Shown here: positions 8,986 through 17,233 of the stretch, in pieces
Layout of the letters: each line of letters starts with the position of its first letter
How positions within the stretch are numbered: the first letter of the stretch is position 1
From: an uncultured Hymenobacter sp.
GTDB lineage: Bacteria > Bacteroidota > Bacteroidia > Cytophagales > Hymenobacteraceae
Assembly (NCBI GenBank): GCA_913776615.1
Contig: CAJYPK010000046.1
Span: 1 to 64,000 of the forward strand
DNA: 64,000 bases
Direction: 5' to 3'
Notes under the pieces: generated by a model
Databases searched by the model: none
What the model saw: only the letters and a program-made list of their open reading frames with translations
What the model was told of the DNA's origin: nothing
Position numbers and translations under genes: made by a program

Positions 8986-11171
8986 TGTCGTTCGACCTGC
9001 TTGCCGAGCCCATTCGCCGCTACGTGCGCGACCAGCGCTGGGAGTCGCTACGCCCCATTCAGGCGGCGGCCATTCAACATATTCTGGCCACCGATGACAA
9101 CTACATCCTGGCCTCGCGCACGGCATCGGGCAAAACGGAAGCAGCCTTTTTGCCGATTCTCTCCAAGGTGGACTTTCGGCAACCCGGCGTGCGGGTGCTG
9201 TATATTTCGCCGCTCATCGCCCTCATCAACGACCAGTTTCACCGCATCGAGCAGCTCTGCAAGTACTTGGAGGTGAGGGTGACCAAGTGGCACGGTGAGG
9301 CCAGCCGGGCCGAGAAAAAGAAGCTGGTGCAGCAGCCCGAGGGCATCGTACTCATCACGCCCGAGTCACTGGAAGCCATGTTTGTGAACGCGCCCTACAG
9401 CGTCAGCGCGCTGTTTGCGCAGCTGCAGTACGTGGTGATTGATGAAATTCACTCTTTTCTGGGCACCGACCGGGGTATTCATCTGAAATCACTACTGTCC
9501 CGGTTGGAGGCCGTGACGGTTGCCCGGTCTTTCGCCGTGGTCGGCCTCTCGGCCACCATCGGCGATTATGCCGAAGCCAAGCGCTTTACCGGTCACGAGG
9601 ACCGCACCAAGGTGCTGCTCGACCGGGCCAGTAAGGAGATGCTGACTTCGTTTCGCTATTTTCCGGCCACGGAGGCGGGCGGTGACCTGCCCCTAAGCCT
9701 GCTCAAAGACCTGTACAAGCAGACGAGTAACAGCAAGGTGCTCATCTTTCCCAACAGCCGGGGCCTGGCCGAAGTCATTGCCGTGAAGCTGCGCCAGATT
9801 GCCGACCGGGTGGGGGGCCACGATAAGTACTTTTCGCACCACTCGTCCGTGGACAAAGAGGTCCGTGAGTATGTGGAGCATTTCGCCAAGCACAACCAGC
9901 GCCAGCCGTTTTGCATTGCCTGCACCTCTACCCTGGAACTGGGCATCGACATTGGCTCGGTCGAGAAAGTAGTGCAGGTTGATGCGGCTCACTCCATTGC
10001 CTCGCTCATTCAGCGGGTGGGCCGCAGCGGCCGGCGCGACGGCGAGCAGAGCCAGCTGCTGCTCTACGCCACCAAGCCCTGGAGCCTACTGCAGTCGCTG
10101 GCCTGCTGGCTGCTCTACCGCGAGGGCTTCGTGGAGCCGCTACGCACGGCCACCCAGCCCTACGACCTGCTGCTGCACCAGGCACTCTCCACCGTGAAGC
10201 AGCTGTCGGGCTGCCCCGAGGCCGAGCTGGTAGCCCGGCTGCACGCCAACGCCGCCTTCAGCACCATTGCCCCCGCCCAAACGGCGGGAATTCTGGCCGA
10301 GCTGCTGCGCATCGGCTGGCTGGAACGCATTGGGCAGGAAGTAATTATTGGGGTAGAGGGCGAGTACGTGGTTAGTTCCCGCGACTTCTACAGCGTGTTT
10401 AAAACCGAGCCGGCCTTTAAGGTGCAGCACGCGGGCAAAACCATCGGCGAAATCCCACTCACGCCCCAGGTGAAGGAAAACGAAAACCTGCTGCTGGCCG
10501 CCCGCATCTGGAAAATCAAGTATATCGACGAGAAGGCCAAGAAAATAGAAGTAATGCCCGCCCACGATGGTAAAAAGCCCATTTTCCTGGGGGGCGGGGG
10601 CGTGGTGGACGCCCGAATACGCACGAAAATGCTGGAGCTACTCAGCCACCCTAGCCAGCACCCCGAACTGGATGAGGCGAGCCAAGAGGCTCTCCGCGAG
10701 CTGCGGCAGGAATTCGCTGGCTTCACGCTCTCCGATACCGCGCACCAGCGCCCCGTGCTAGTCAAGGAAGGGAAACTGGTGCTGTTCACCTTCACCGGCA
10801 CGCGCATCAATCGCAGCCTGGTTTTCCTGCTGAACTGCTTGGATGCGCCGGTGACCTACGCATACCAGGAGGAGGACAGCAGCTTTACGCTTGCGCTGAC
10901 CCCAGCCCAACTGCCCGGCTTGGTAGAGCAGTTGCGCCTGTTTGCCATAGACGTATACGGGTACCTGGAAGTAGCCGTGCGCGAAAACCCCGGCTTGCTG
11001 GACTTTGCCAAGTGGGGGGCTTCGCTCCCCGTAACCTGCCAGTGCGGCGTACTGAAAGAACGGTATTTTGACTTTGAAGGAACGGCGGATTTTCTGCAAA
11101 ATACCCTGCTCGTGTTCTCTCAACTGCCGCAAGCCGCCAGCTTTACTGATGGATTTCAGGAGGGAGTCTGA
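8985..11171 (+). CDS. Lhr/BrxHI-like DEAD/DEAH-box helicase, SngC-like
   Basis: This 728-residue superfamily 2 helicase shows motif I (SRTASGKT, residues 44-51), DEIH near 152, LSATIGD near 188 and motif VI (QRVGRSGRRDG) near 343-353. The order, and the long C-terminal region, resemble COG1201 Lhr-type helicases such as BrxHI of type 2 BREX. The C-terminal half has no recognised nuclease motif; a CQCG pair near residue 680 is a lone Cys cluster. It is the third gene of the coupled TerB-C, ATPase, helicase set. It probably unwinds or translocates on invading DNA as the effector or processing arm. The helicase call is secure and the system assignment moderate. Confidence 0.85.
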   Translation: MSFDLLAEPIRRYVRDQRWESLRPIQAAAIQHILATDDNYILASRTASGKTEAAFLPILSKVDFRQPGVRVLYISPLIALINDQFHRIEQLCKYLEVRVTKWHGEASRAEKKKLVQQPEGIVLITPESLEAMFVNAPYSVSALFAQLQYVVIDEIHSFLGTDRGIHLKSLLSRLEAVTVARSFAVVGLSATIGDYAEAKRFTGHEDRTKVLLDRASKEMLTSFRYFPATEAGGDLPLSLLKDLYKQTSNSKVLIFPNSRGLAEVIAVKLRQIADRVGGHDKYFSHHSSVDKEVREYVEHFAKHNQRQPFCIACTSTLELGIDIGSVEKVVQVDAAHSIASLIQRVGRSGRRDGEQSQLLLYATKPWSLLQSLACWLLYREGFVEPLRTATQPYDLLLHQALSTVKQLSGCPEAELVARLHANAAFSTIAPAQTAGILAELLRIGWLERIGQEVIIGVEGEYVVSSRDFYSVFKTEPAFKVQHAGKTIGEIPLTPQVKENENLLLAARIWKIKYIDEKAKKIEVMPAHDGKKPIFLGGGGVVDARIRTKMLELLSHPSQHPELDEASQEALRELRQEFAGFTLSDTAHQRPVLVKEGKLVLFTFTGTRINRSLVFLLNCLDAPVTYAYQEEDSSFTLALTPAQLPGLVEQLRLFAIDVYGYLEVAVRENPGLLDFAKWGASLPVTCQCGVLKERYFDFEGTADFLQNTLLVFSQLPQAASFTDGFQEGV

Positions 11172-11268
11172 TAACTAAAGCGTTTTCTCGATATACTTGC
11201 GCTACGATTATGCAAATAGGCTTGATTTAAGCTATTGAACTGCTTTTTAAGTAAACTTTCTCCTCCTA

Positions 11269-11919
11269 ATGTCCACTCAACCTACTCTTCGCGATGCGCA
11301 CGGCCAGCCAGTTCGCCTGTTTCAGCGCGCCAACAACAGTGCAAAAGCCGTAGACCAGCTGGTGGGCATCTGCACGGGTATTCTGGCGGATGGGGAAGTA
11401 AATGAAAACGAAGCTATATTTTTCGCCGAGTGGGTCCGCAAGCACGCACCCGCCGAGCCGGTGTGGCCCTTCACGGACATTCTCCAGCGCATCGAGCGTA
11501 TTTTTGCCGATGGCGTCTGCGACGTGGAAGAGCGGGTCGAGCTTAAGGAGGTAATGGAAGCACTCTGCGGCTTCACGGAACAGCCATTGCCCATGGCCGA
11601 GCAATTGTCCACGACGCTGCCGTTATGTGCTCCCCAGCCGCACCCGCTGGTATTCGCGAGCCAGCAGTTCGTAGTGACGGGTAAGTTTGCCTACGGGGCG
11701 CGCTCTGCCGTATTTGAAGCTATCGAAGCCTTAGGTGGGCTCCCTACCGATGCGGCCCCGACCAAAACCACTAACTATCTGGTTGTGGGCATCTTCGCTA
11801 GCCGCGATTGGGTTAATACTAGCCATGGCCGCAAGATTGAGAAAGCCGTGCAGCTGCGGGAAAAAGGTACTGGCATTAGCATTATTTCTGAAGAGCACTG
11901 GAAGCAATTTGTGCGCTAG
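11269..11919 (+). CDS. TerB-like plus BRCT domain protein
   Basis: This 216-residue protein has two parts. Residues about 20-100 form a helical region with the acidic pattern ILADGEVNENEA and a second FADGVCDVEER, typical of TerB-like domains. Residues about 128-216 form a BRCT domain of the DNA-ligase type (FVVTGKF, EALGG, TNYLVVG, ending SIISEEHW). BRCT domains bind phosphopeptides or DNA ends. It lies 97 nt after the helicase gene on the same strand, so it may be the last gene of the defence run or a neighbour with its own promoter. The TerB-like part links it to the TerB-C protein upstream. The BRCT part is clear; the TerB-like call rests on pattern only. Confidence 0.72.
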   Translation: MSTQPTLRDAHGQPVRLFQRANNSAKAVDQLVGICTGILADGEVNENEAIFFAEWVRKHAPAEPVWPFTDILQRIERIFADGVCDVEERVELKEVMEALCGFTEQPLPMAEQLSTTLPLCAPQPHPLVFASQQFVVTGKFAYGARSAVFEAIEALGGLPTDAAPTKTTNYLVVGIFASRDWVNTSHGRKIEKAVQLREKGTGISIISEEHWKQFVR

Positions 11920-12092
11920 CCTGCTCCTGCACGGCGTTAGATTTGAATACAAGTCCACAGGGTAGCGGTATCGCGGGCCGACCTGCGTAAAGGGCTGGAA
12001 GGATGATACTTCTATGAAGAGCTATTAAGGAGATAGTCTTTAAAGAACTGATGATGAAGTAACTATTGCCAAGCTAAACAGTAATTAGAATC

Positions 12093-12200
12093 ATGGCAAC
12101 GACCGCAAAAAGAATTGATTGGACTCGTATAGATGAACGAATGGCGACTGATAAGAAGCGCCTGGAAGCAGCCGCGCGCGGGGACCAGAAAGCCTGCTAG
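12093..12200 (+). CDS. Possible small protein of 35 residues
   Basis: The frame opens with ATG at 12093 and ends in TAG at 12200. The product is basic and polar (KRIDWTRIDERMATDKKR) with a helical, amphipathic look. It lies in the 497-base stretch between the BRCT gene and the insertion element, and no other gene is visible there apart from a palindromic terminator at 12324-12357. It could be a genuine small protein, the N-terminal scrap of a lost gene, or chance. No Shine-Dalgarno-like sequence decides the matter. Confidence 0.22.
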   Translation: MATTAKRIDWTRIDERMATDKKRLEAAARGDQKAC

Positions 12201-12323
12201 GAGTCTACATTTCTACACCCACTTAGCAAACCTGTTTAAGGTTAGCCACCAACCAGGTAAGAAAAGATGGAGCAGATGGAGATGCAAATCGTTGATGAAC
12301 TAATATCACAAGACCACTGATGT

Positions 12324-12357
12324 AAAAAGGCCACAATCAATTGATTGTGGCCTTTTT
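12324..12357. terminator. Perfect bidirectional hairpin terminator
   Basis: A 17-nt perfect inverted repeat runs from AAAAAGGCC at 12324 to GGCCTTTTT at 12357 with no spacer. The stem has an A-tract on one side and a T-tract on the other, so it can act as an intrinsic terminator in both directions. It would close transcripts coming from the defence run and insulate the insertion element region. Confidence 0.75.
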
Positions 12358-12415
12358 GTTTAACCTGACGATATGTTTCCTGGTCTATTGCTAACAGATG
12401 GTCATACAAACTAGG

Positions 12416-13437
12416 TGTATAGTCCCAGAGAGTGATGGTGTATTTTCCGGGCTGGAATTTCGCACGCATCTATGGGACAAGTACGCCACGGCAGCGCCCG
12501 CACAACGGCGGCAATAAGGCGCGCTATCCAACACAGCCAGGAAAGCCTACAAAGCTTAGCGGTGCGTTTCAGCATCAACCCGAAAACGGTGGCCAAGTGG
12601 CGCAAGCGCTCCACCGTCCAGGACGCCCGGATGGGCCCCGAACCTGCTTCGACGGTGCTCAGCGCCGAGCAAGAGGCCATCGCCGTGGCCTTTCGGCGGC
12701 ACACCCTCCTGCCGCTGGATGATTGCCTCTATGCGCTGTAAGCCACGATTTCACACTTGTCGCGCTCGGCGCTGCACCGCTGTTTTCAACGCCACGGCAT
12801 TAGCCGCCTGCCCCTAAACGAAGAGGGGCAAAGCCTACCGAAAAAGAAATTCAAGGACTATCCAATCGGCTATTTACACGTCGACTTCGCCGAGGTTCAG
12901 ACCGAAGAAGGCCGCCAATACCGCCCAAATGCTTGAAGCGCCTTTTCGTAGCCATTGACCGCACCAGCAAGGTGGCCTTTGCCGAGTTGCACCCGCGAGC
13001 CAAACGCGTCGTGGCGGCCGAGTTTCTGCGGCGCGTGCTGGATAAAGTGCCCTACAAAGTGCATACCGTGCTGACTGACAACGGCGTGCAGTTCGCGCCA
13101 CAGGCGCACCAATTCCTGCCGGGCGGGCACAGCTTTGACCGTGTCTGCCGCGAATATGGCGTGGAGCATCGCCTAACCAAACCGGCGCACCTGTTGACCA
13201 ACGGCCAGGTCGAGCGGATAAATCACACCATTAAAGAAGCAACCGTGCAGCGCTTCCATTACCAGACCACCGATGAGCTTAAGGAGCACCTGCAAGCCTT
13301 TTTGCTGGCTTACAACCACGCCAAGCGCTTGAAGACCTTGCGTGGGCTAACCCCACACGAATTTGTCTGTGCGCAGTGGCTAAAGAACCCGACTATCTTT
13401 ACTCGTGATCCGACCCACCTCACGCTGGGACTATACA
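12416..13437 (+). mobile_element. IS481-family insertion sequence, inactivated
   Basis: The element is about 1.02 kb, bounded by TGTATAGTCCCAG at 12416-12428 and its inverted copy at 13425-13437. It carries a helix-turn-helix N-terminal region and a DDE integrase core on the + strand, as IS481 elements do. No convincing target duplication is visible: the flanks read CTAGG on the left and TTTAG on the right. The right flank is a fragment of an hsdM gene. A second, truncated copy in the opposite orientation lies at 50501-51045. Confidence 0.8.
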
Positions 13438-13442
13438 TTTAG
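12472..13442 (+). pseudogene. IS481-family transposase, broken by a stop and a frameshift
   Basis: The first part (12472-12741) encodes a helix-turn-helix (RFSINPKTVAKWRKRS) and ends at an in-frame TAA after DCLYAL. The same frame continues with recognisable transposase sequence (SRSALHRCFQRHGISRLP, then YPIGYLHVDFAEVQTEEG) until about 12930. There a frameshift moves the sequence into the frame that starts at TTG 12933 and gives FVAIDRTSK, the DNG of the catalytic core (LTDNGVQF) and a C-terminal HINHTIKEA-like region. The TAA is also present in the second copy of the element, but the frameshift is not. The gene is therefore non-functional unless both events are bypassed. Confidence 0.82.
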
Positions 13443-13790
13443 GTAGGTGCCGTTGCCGATGCGGTCAGCCACCGGCCGGAATATCAGGTCGGCCATTACG
13501 CCCACTACGTCGCGGGGCGTAAAGCGCTCGCCCGCTTCTTCGTTGTTTTCCTCGTTGAAGCACCGTATGAGTTCCTCGAAGGCCGTGCCATCGAGTGATT
13601 GTCGAGCGCCGGCAGCTTCTCCGCATCATCGACGTGCAGCATCGGCACCGGCGAGAGGTCGATGGTAGGCGATAAGAGCTTCTCAACCAGATGTGTGGGT
13701 GACGCGGTTGTGGTAGTGGCCTGCGGCCTGCATAGCCTGCGGGTGCATAGTTCGTGCCAAGTGAATCCCAATCCCACTCGGGCGAAACTC
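13441..13790 (-). pseudogene. hsdM: Type I restriction-modification HsdM fragment
   Basis: On the minus strand, bases from about 13700 down to 13592 translate to KLLSPTIDLSPVPMLHVDD and PALDNHS. After a frameshift near 13590 the sequence continues as FEELIRCFNEENNEEAG, ERFTPRDVV and MADLIFRPVADRIGNGTYL. This is the characteristic stretch of HsdM methylase subunits just before the SAM-binding DACGTGG motif. That motif is missing, because the sequence ends at the right end of the IS481 element. No HsdS or HsdR is visible nearby. This is a relic of a type I system, cut by the insertion element and frameshifted. Confidence 0.7.
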
Positions 13791-13836
13791 AACAACTCTT
13801 TTGCCTAAGCTTCAGTGTTTATTCTTAAGCGAAGGT

Positions 13837-13867
13837 AGACATCAAAATTATAATCGATTTGATGTCT
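13837..13867. promoter_or_regulatory. Inverted repeat upstream of fic, possible operator
   Basis: Perfect 10-nt arms AGACATCAAA and TTTGATGTCT are separated by 11 AT-rich bases. A third partial site, ACATCAAAT, lies at about 13912-13920. The repeat sits some 130 nt before the fic start and just ahead of a candidate promoter. The Fic protein ends in a winged-helix-like domain, so self-regulation at this site is plausible but unproven. Confidence 0.45.
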
Positions 13868-13926
13868 GTGACATTTGTCGGGCACTTGATGAGGCCTAAA
13901 TTGAAGCATACATCAAATAGGCGCTC

Positions 13927-13959
13927 TTTGTAATGTTTGCTTGAGCTGTGGTAGCTTTA
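13927..13959 (+). promoter_or_regulatory. Candidate Bacteroidota promoter for fic
   Basis: TTTG at 13927-13930 is followed after 21 nt by TAGCTTTA at 13952-13959, one mismatch from the TAnnTTTG -7 consensus. The fic start codon is 38 nt further on. Confidence 0.4.
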
Positions 13960-13997
13960 TATTTTCAATAAGCCAATTGGTTAAAAACGCGCGCTAG

Positions 13998-15119
13998 ATG
14001 AGCTATCCTATTAATCCCGACCGAAACAAGCCTTGGAATGCGCTGCCGGAGTTGCCCTTAGCGTCGGAATTAGTGGAAACGGTTGAAATCCTGAACCAAC
14101 TGGTGAAATCTCGGGCCGCGCTAGGTCGACTGCAAGGCCGGAGCGCGGTTATTCCAAATCAGGGCTTGCTCATAAATAGTATCAGCCTGCAGGAAGCCAA
14201 AGCCTCAAGCGCTATAGAAAACATTTTCACCACCGACGACGAGCTTTACAAGGCGTACAGCGAGCAAGCCACGGCGATAAGTGAAGGGGCTCCCAAAGAA
14301 ATACTGCGCTACCGGGAGGCTTTGTGGCACGGGCACGAATACTTGCAGAATCGGCCGGGCTTTGACGCGGAGTATTTTCCGCAGATATACCGGCAAATCA
14401 CGCAGGCTACGGATGGTATCCGGCCACCATTGGCGCAGATTTATATCAAACAAGGTGGTTCTGGACCTAATGCCGGCAAGGCCGCTTACACCCCTCCCAG
14501 GGGCACTGGCATCCTACAAGCGAAACTGGACAATCTGCTCGATTTTATGAACGATGACGAGCGCTACCCCCTAGACCCGGTGCTCAAGATGGCGATTGGC
14601 CATTTTCAATTTGAAGCCATTCATCCCTTTCGGGATGGTAACGGGCGCACGGGTCGGGTGTTCAATATTCACTATCTCACGCACAAAGGATTGCTGGATT
14701 ACCCGATTCTGTTTCTGAGCCGCTACATCATGAACCACAAAACGGACTACTACGCCTTGCTGAGTAGAGTGTCTGTGCTGGGGGATTGGAAGGCGTGGAT
14801 TATATATATGCTGCGCGCAGTGGAAGCGACGGCTAACCTAACCTATGATAAAATCAATGACTTGGTGGCGGCCAAAGATGCTATCCTGCAGGCTATCGTC
14901 ACTGATACCAAGATAGAGCGCCCGGAGCAATTGGTTAACAGCATCTTTACGCAGCCATTTACCAAGGTAAAGCATCTAACGGATGCGCGGCTATATGTGG
15001 AAAACACGGCTCGTAAGTACCTCAATCAACTGGAAGATATGGGTATCCTTAGTAAAAAGAGCATCTCCGGGCATCACTACTACCAGAATATGGAACTGCA
15101 CCGGATATTAAGCGAGTAA
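13998..15119 (+). CDS. fic: Fic family protein (class II, with C-terminal winged helix)
   Basis: Fic proteins transfer AMP or similar groups from nucleotides onto target proteins. This 373-residue protein has the full active-site motif HPFRDGNGRTGR near residue 208. The N-terminal inhibitory motif, S-x-x-x-E-N, is at residues 70-75 (SSAIENI), so activity is probably autoinhibited in cis. The C-terminal 60 residues (TARKYLNQLEDMGILSKK) look like a winged helix-turn-helix. The gene stands alone in a region of transposon and restriction-gene debris, with an inverted repeat and a candidate promoter upstream. It may be a stress regulator or part of a lost mobile island. The family call is very strong; the target is unknown. 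Confidence 0.93.
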   Translation: MSYPINPDRNKPWNALPELPLASELVETVEILNQLVKSRAALGRLQGRSAVIPNQGLLINSISLQEAKASSAIENIFTTDDELYKAYSEQATAISEGAPKEILRYREALWHGHEYLQNRPGFDAEYFPQIYRQITQATDGIRPPLAQIYIKQGGSGPNAGKAAYTPPRGTGILQAKLDNLLDFMNDDERYPLDPVLKMAIGHFQFEAIHPFRDGNGRTGRVFNIHYLTHKGLLDYPILFLSRYIMNHKTDYYALLSRVSVLGDWKAWIIYMLRAVEATANLTYDKINDLVAAKDAILQAIVTDTKIERPEQLVNSIFTQPFTKVKHLTDARLYVENTARKYLNQLEDMGILSKKSISGHHYYQNMELHRILSE

Positions 15120-15216
15120 TGTGTGTTTTCAGTTCGATAAGTAAGCGGTATGCAGAGGTTAAGGATAACCACTGGCAATGAGATTTTACTAAAATTCAAC
15201 TGTAGCCCACGCTAGG

Positions 15217-15730
15217 TCAATCTCCGGGTATGCTTCAGCACCCAGGAAACCGCTGGTCAATAGCTCGACTTTTAGCAGCGCGCAGCGTTGCATAAGTGGG
15301 AGTTAATTGCGCCAGATAAACCGTAGCGGCAGCGATTTCCTCAGCCAATTCTGCCTCTGCCCGGCGCTGGGTAGCATCGACAAGCTTGGCTTCGCGCTCA
15401 CGCGCTGCCACTCGGCTTGCATGGTCTGCTCGGCGCTGGCCAAGTACTTCTTCCGCTGCTGCAAGTGCTAGCTTCAGTCGTTCAAGCTCTGCGCGTAGTC
15501 GCTCAACTGCTGCAAGCTCGCATTCAAATCGTCTCAGCTCGGCACGGCGCCGGATAATATCGGGTGTTTCGTCCTCCAGGCTTCTAATTCGTCGTGTAAG
15601 CGCGTCTCCCGCTCGGTGGCTGCGTTTTTCCAGCTAGCTACCAAGCCGGGTAATTCGCGCCTGCGCTACGCGTTCTGCTGCTACGCTTGGTGGTTCTTCT
15701 TGAATGGGTGTCGGGGGGGCTAAAACTCTT
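15217..15730 (-). pseudogene. Decayed coiled-coil protein gene
   Basis: This 638-base gap between fic and the recombinase holds no intact gene. The minus strand, however, carries a stop-free run of about 140 codons ending at TGA (15217-15219). It has heptad-rich sequence such as AELRRFECELAAVERLRAELERLKL cut here into AELRRFECELAAVERLR and AELERLKLALAAAEE. Upstream, another frame gives ATERETRLHDELEAWRTKH, suggesting a frameshift near 15560, and a TAG interrupts the first frame near 15634. No start codon serves the run. Coiled-coil proteins of this kind accompany recombinase/DUF3127 genes in some plasmids and islands, but I do not recognise the family. Confidence 0.4.
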
Positions 15731-15757
15731 CTATACGGCAAGGCCGAGGGGAAATAA

Positions 15758-16705
15758 TTAGAGGCCTAATTCCTTGGCGGCGTTGTGCTGCTTGACATCG
15801 TCAAGGCGGGTGTAGCGCCGAATCATAGTGCTTGTTTTGTGCTTGGTCTGGTTCATCACCTTGCTGTCGTCGGCCCCAGCCAGCTTGGCCACCGTCACAA
15901 AAGAAGCTCGTAGTGAGTGGGCCGTAAAGCCTGTACCCAGGTAGCGCTGTACCAGCACGTTGATGGTCTGGTCGGATAACCTATTAGTGGTCAGTTGATT
16001 GTTTTTGCGCAGCGATACGAAGACCGGACCCTGCACGCGGTCCAGTTGATTTAGCCAAGCTTTTAGGGAGCGGATGGGGCACACCGCCGACTCAGGCGAG
16101 TAGAAAATGGCTTTTTCTTCGTGGTCGCCGCGCTGGTTGGTTTTGCTTTTGCGCAGCGAAACTATCAGGCACTCCTCCGTAAAGCTCAAATCCTCAATGT
16201 TGAGGGCCGTTAGCTCCGAGCGGCGAAAAGCCCCCGTGAAGCCGAGCAGCAGGATGGCCCGGTCGCGCAGGCCGCCCGGCGTGTCGAGGGCCAGCCCCCG
16301 TACTACTTTTTTGAAGTTGGTCAGCCCGAAAGCGGGGGCCTGCTTCTGGCGCACGCCGTGCACGCGGCGCACGCCATCCATAAAAATCTTGAACTGCTTG
16401 TCGTCGGTAGGCGAGTCCAGGCCGCGCACGGCGTAGGCCTTGCTGATGGCTGCGCAGTGCCTTTGGATAGTAGCCACCTTTTTGCCCGCTTCGGCCAGGC
16501 TCGTAATGAAGCCCACGAGCGCCTCAGTTGCGGTGGGTAGCGGTGGGTAGTCGTGGGCCGCGCACCAGGCGGCGAAGCGCTTGAGGTCGGATTGGTAGGC
16601 GCGGCTCGTGTTGGCGGCCCCGCTCAAACCGGCCTCCACATAGCGGCCCGCCGCCCCGGTATAGGAGGTTAAACTGGTGTCGCTGGGAGTGGTAGTGGGA
16701 AGCAC
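15758..16705 (-). CDS. Tyrosine recombinase/integrase
   Basis: This recombinase cuts and rejoins DNA at specific sites. It has an N-terminal SAM-like core-binding domain (AYQSDLKRFAAWC) and a catalytic domain with the first Arg in FRRSEL, HSLRASF for the His and second Arg, and a C-terminal nucleophile in MIRRYTR. The frame opens at 16840, but that part overlaps the upstream gene. GTG at 16705, 52 nt after the DUF3127 stop, gives 315 residues, a normal length, and is preferred. The gene lies next to a lox-like inverted repeat (17234-17266) and a broken paralogue (17411-18049), so it probably belonged to a mobile or site-specific inversion unit. Confidence 0.88.
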   Translation of the reverse strand: MLPTTTPSDTSLTSYTGAAGRYVEAGLSGAANTSRAYQSDLKRFAAWCAAHDYPPLPTATEALVGFITSLAEAGKKVATIQRHCAAISKAYAVRGLDSPTDDKQFKIFMDGVRRVHGVRQKQAPAFGLTNFKKVVRGLALDTPGGLRDRAILLLGFTGAFRRSELTALNIEDLSFTEECLIVSLRKSKTNQRGDHEEKAIFYSPESAVCPIRSLKAWLNQLDRVQGPVFVSLRKNNQLTTNRLSDQTINVLVQRYLGTGFTAHSLRASFVTVAKLAGADDSKVMNQTKHKTSTMIRRYTRLDDVKQHNAAKELGL

Positions 16706-16757
16706 TTTCGTGTAGCCTATATAATACGGAGTAGGAAGTAGTGAAAAATGCGCTTGA

Positions 16758-17186
16758 TTAAAAGGGCGGCTCGTCCCCAAGCTCGTGGCCAGGGGGGAAA
16801 GAAACCGGGGCGGAGCGCGCCGAGAAATCAGTAGTCGCAATGTTCGGGACCACCCGCCGCCCGCTGGATTTTTTGCGCTGGCCAGGCTCCGGGGTGATGG
16901 CTAGTTGCTGACCCATCAGGACAACCAAGTACTTCGTCGTGCCCTCCCAATAATAATCCATGCCGCGCACCGTGAAGCCGACCGTCACGTACTCGCCCAG
17001 GCGCAGCCCGCCAAGCAAACGCATGTGCTGCTCGGCAAACTGAATTTTCACCAGTCCTTCGGCCGGCTGGTTGCGGCCCGCCATGCTCAGAACTAATTCC
17101 TGATGCCAGATTTTCTTTGTCGCCTGTACGGGCGGAAAAATGGTCGAGACATAGCCAGTCAGAAAAAGCAGCGGGTCGGCAGCCAT
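16758..17186 (-). CDS. DUF3127 single-stranded-DNA-binding-like protein
   Basis: This 142-residue protein has the OB-fold-like pattern of DUF3127: TGYVSTIFPPVQATKKIWHQ, then VKIQFAEQHM, then GEYVTVGFTVRG and YLVVLMGQQL. That family resembles single-stranded DNA-binding proteins and is largely restricted to Bacteroidota. The tail from about residue 105 is polar and disordered-looking and ends in acidic residues plus a terminal Phe (GDEPPF), like the protein-interaction tip of SSB. It is the first gene of a pair with the tyrosine recombinase, which may use it as a DNA accessory. Start ATG at 17186 has no competing upstream start. Confidence 0.7.
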   Translation of the reverse strand: MAADPLLFLTGYVSTIFPPVQATKKIWHQELVLSMAGRNQPAEGLVKIQFAEQHMRLLGGLRLGEYVTVGFTVRGMDYYWEGTTKYLVVLMGQQLAITPEPGQRKKSSGRRVVPNIATTDFSARSAPVSFPPGHELGDEPPF

Positions 17187-17233
17187 AGTGGGAAGGAAGC
17201 GGGTCGAATTAATTGGCTCGGCAAGTTAAGTCG

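Noticed and set aside
12242..12469. A 75-codon minus-strand frame across the left end of IS481
   Set aside because: It reads through the terminator palindrome and into the insertion sequence end, with no domain. It could be a fragment, but nothing supports it.
12735..12745. Programmed frameshifting or readthrough in the IS481 transposase
   Set aside because: The first copy also has a separate frameshift and the second is truncated, so both are dead now. Recoding cannot be shown from these two copies alone.
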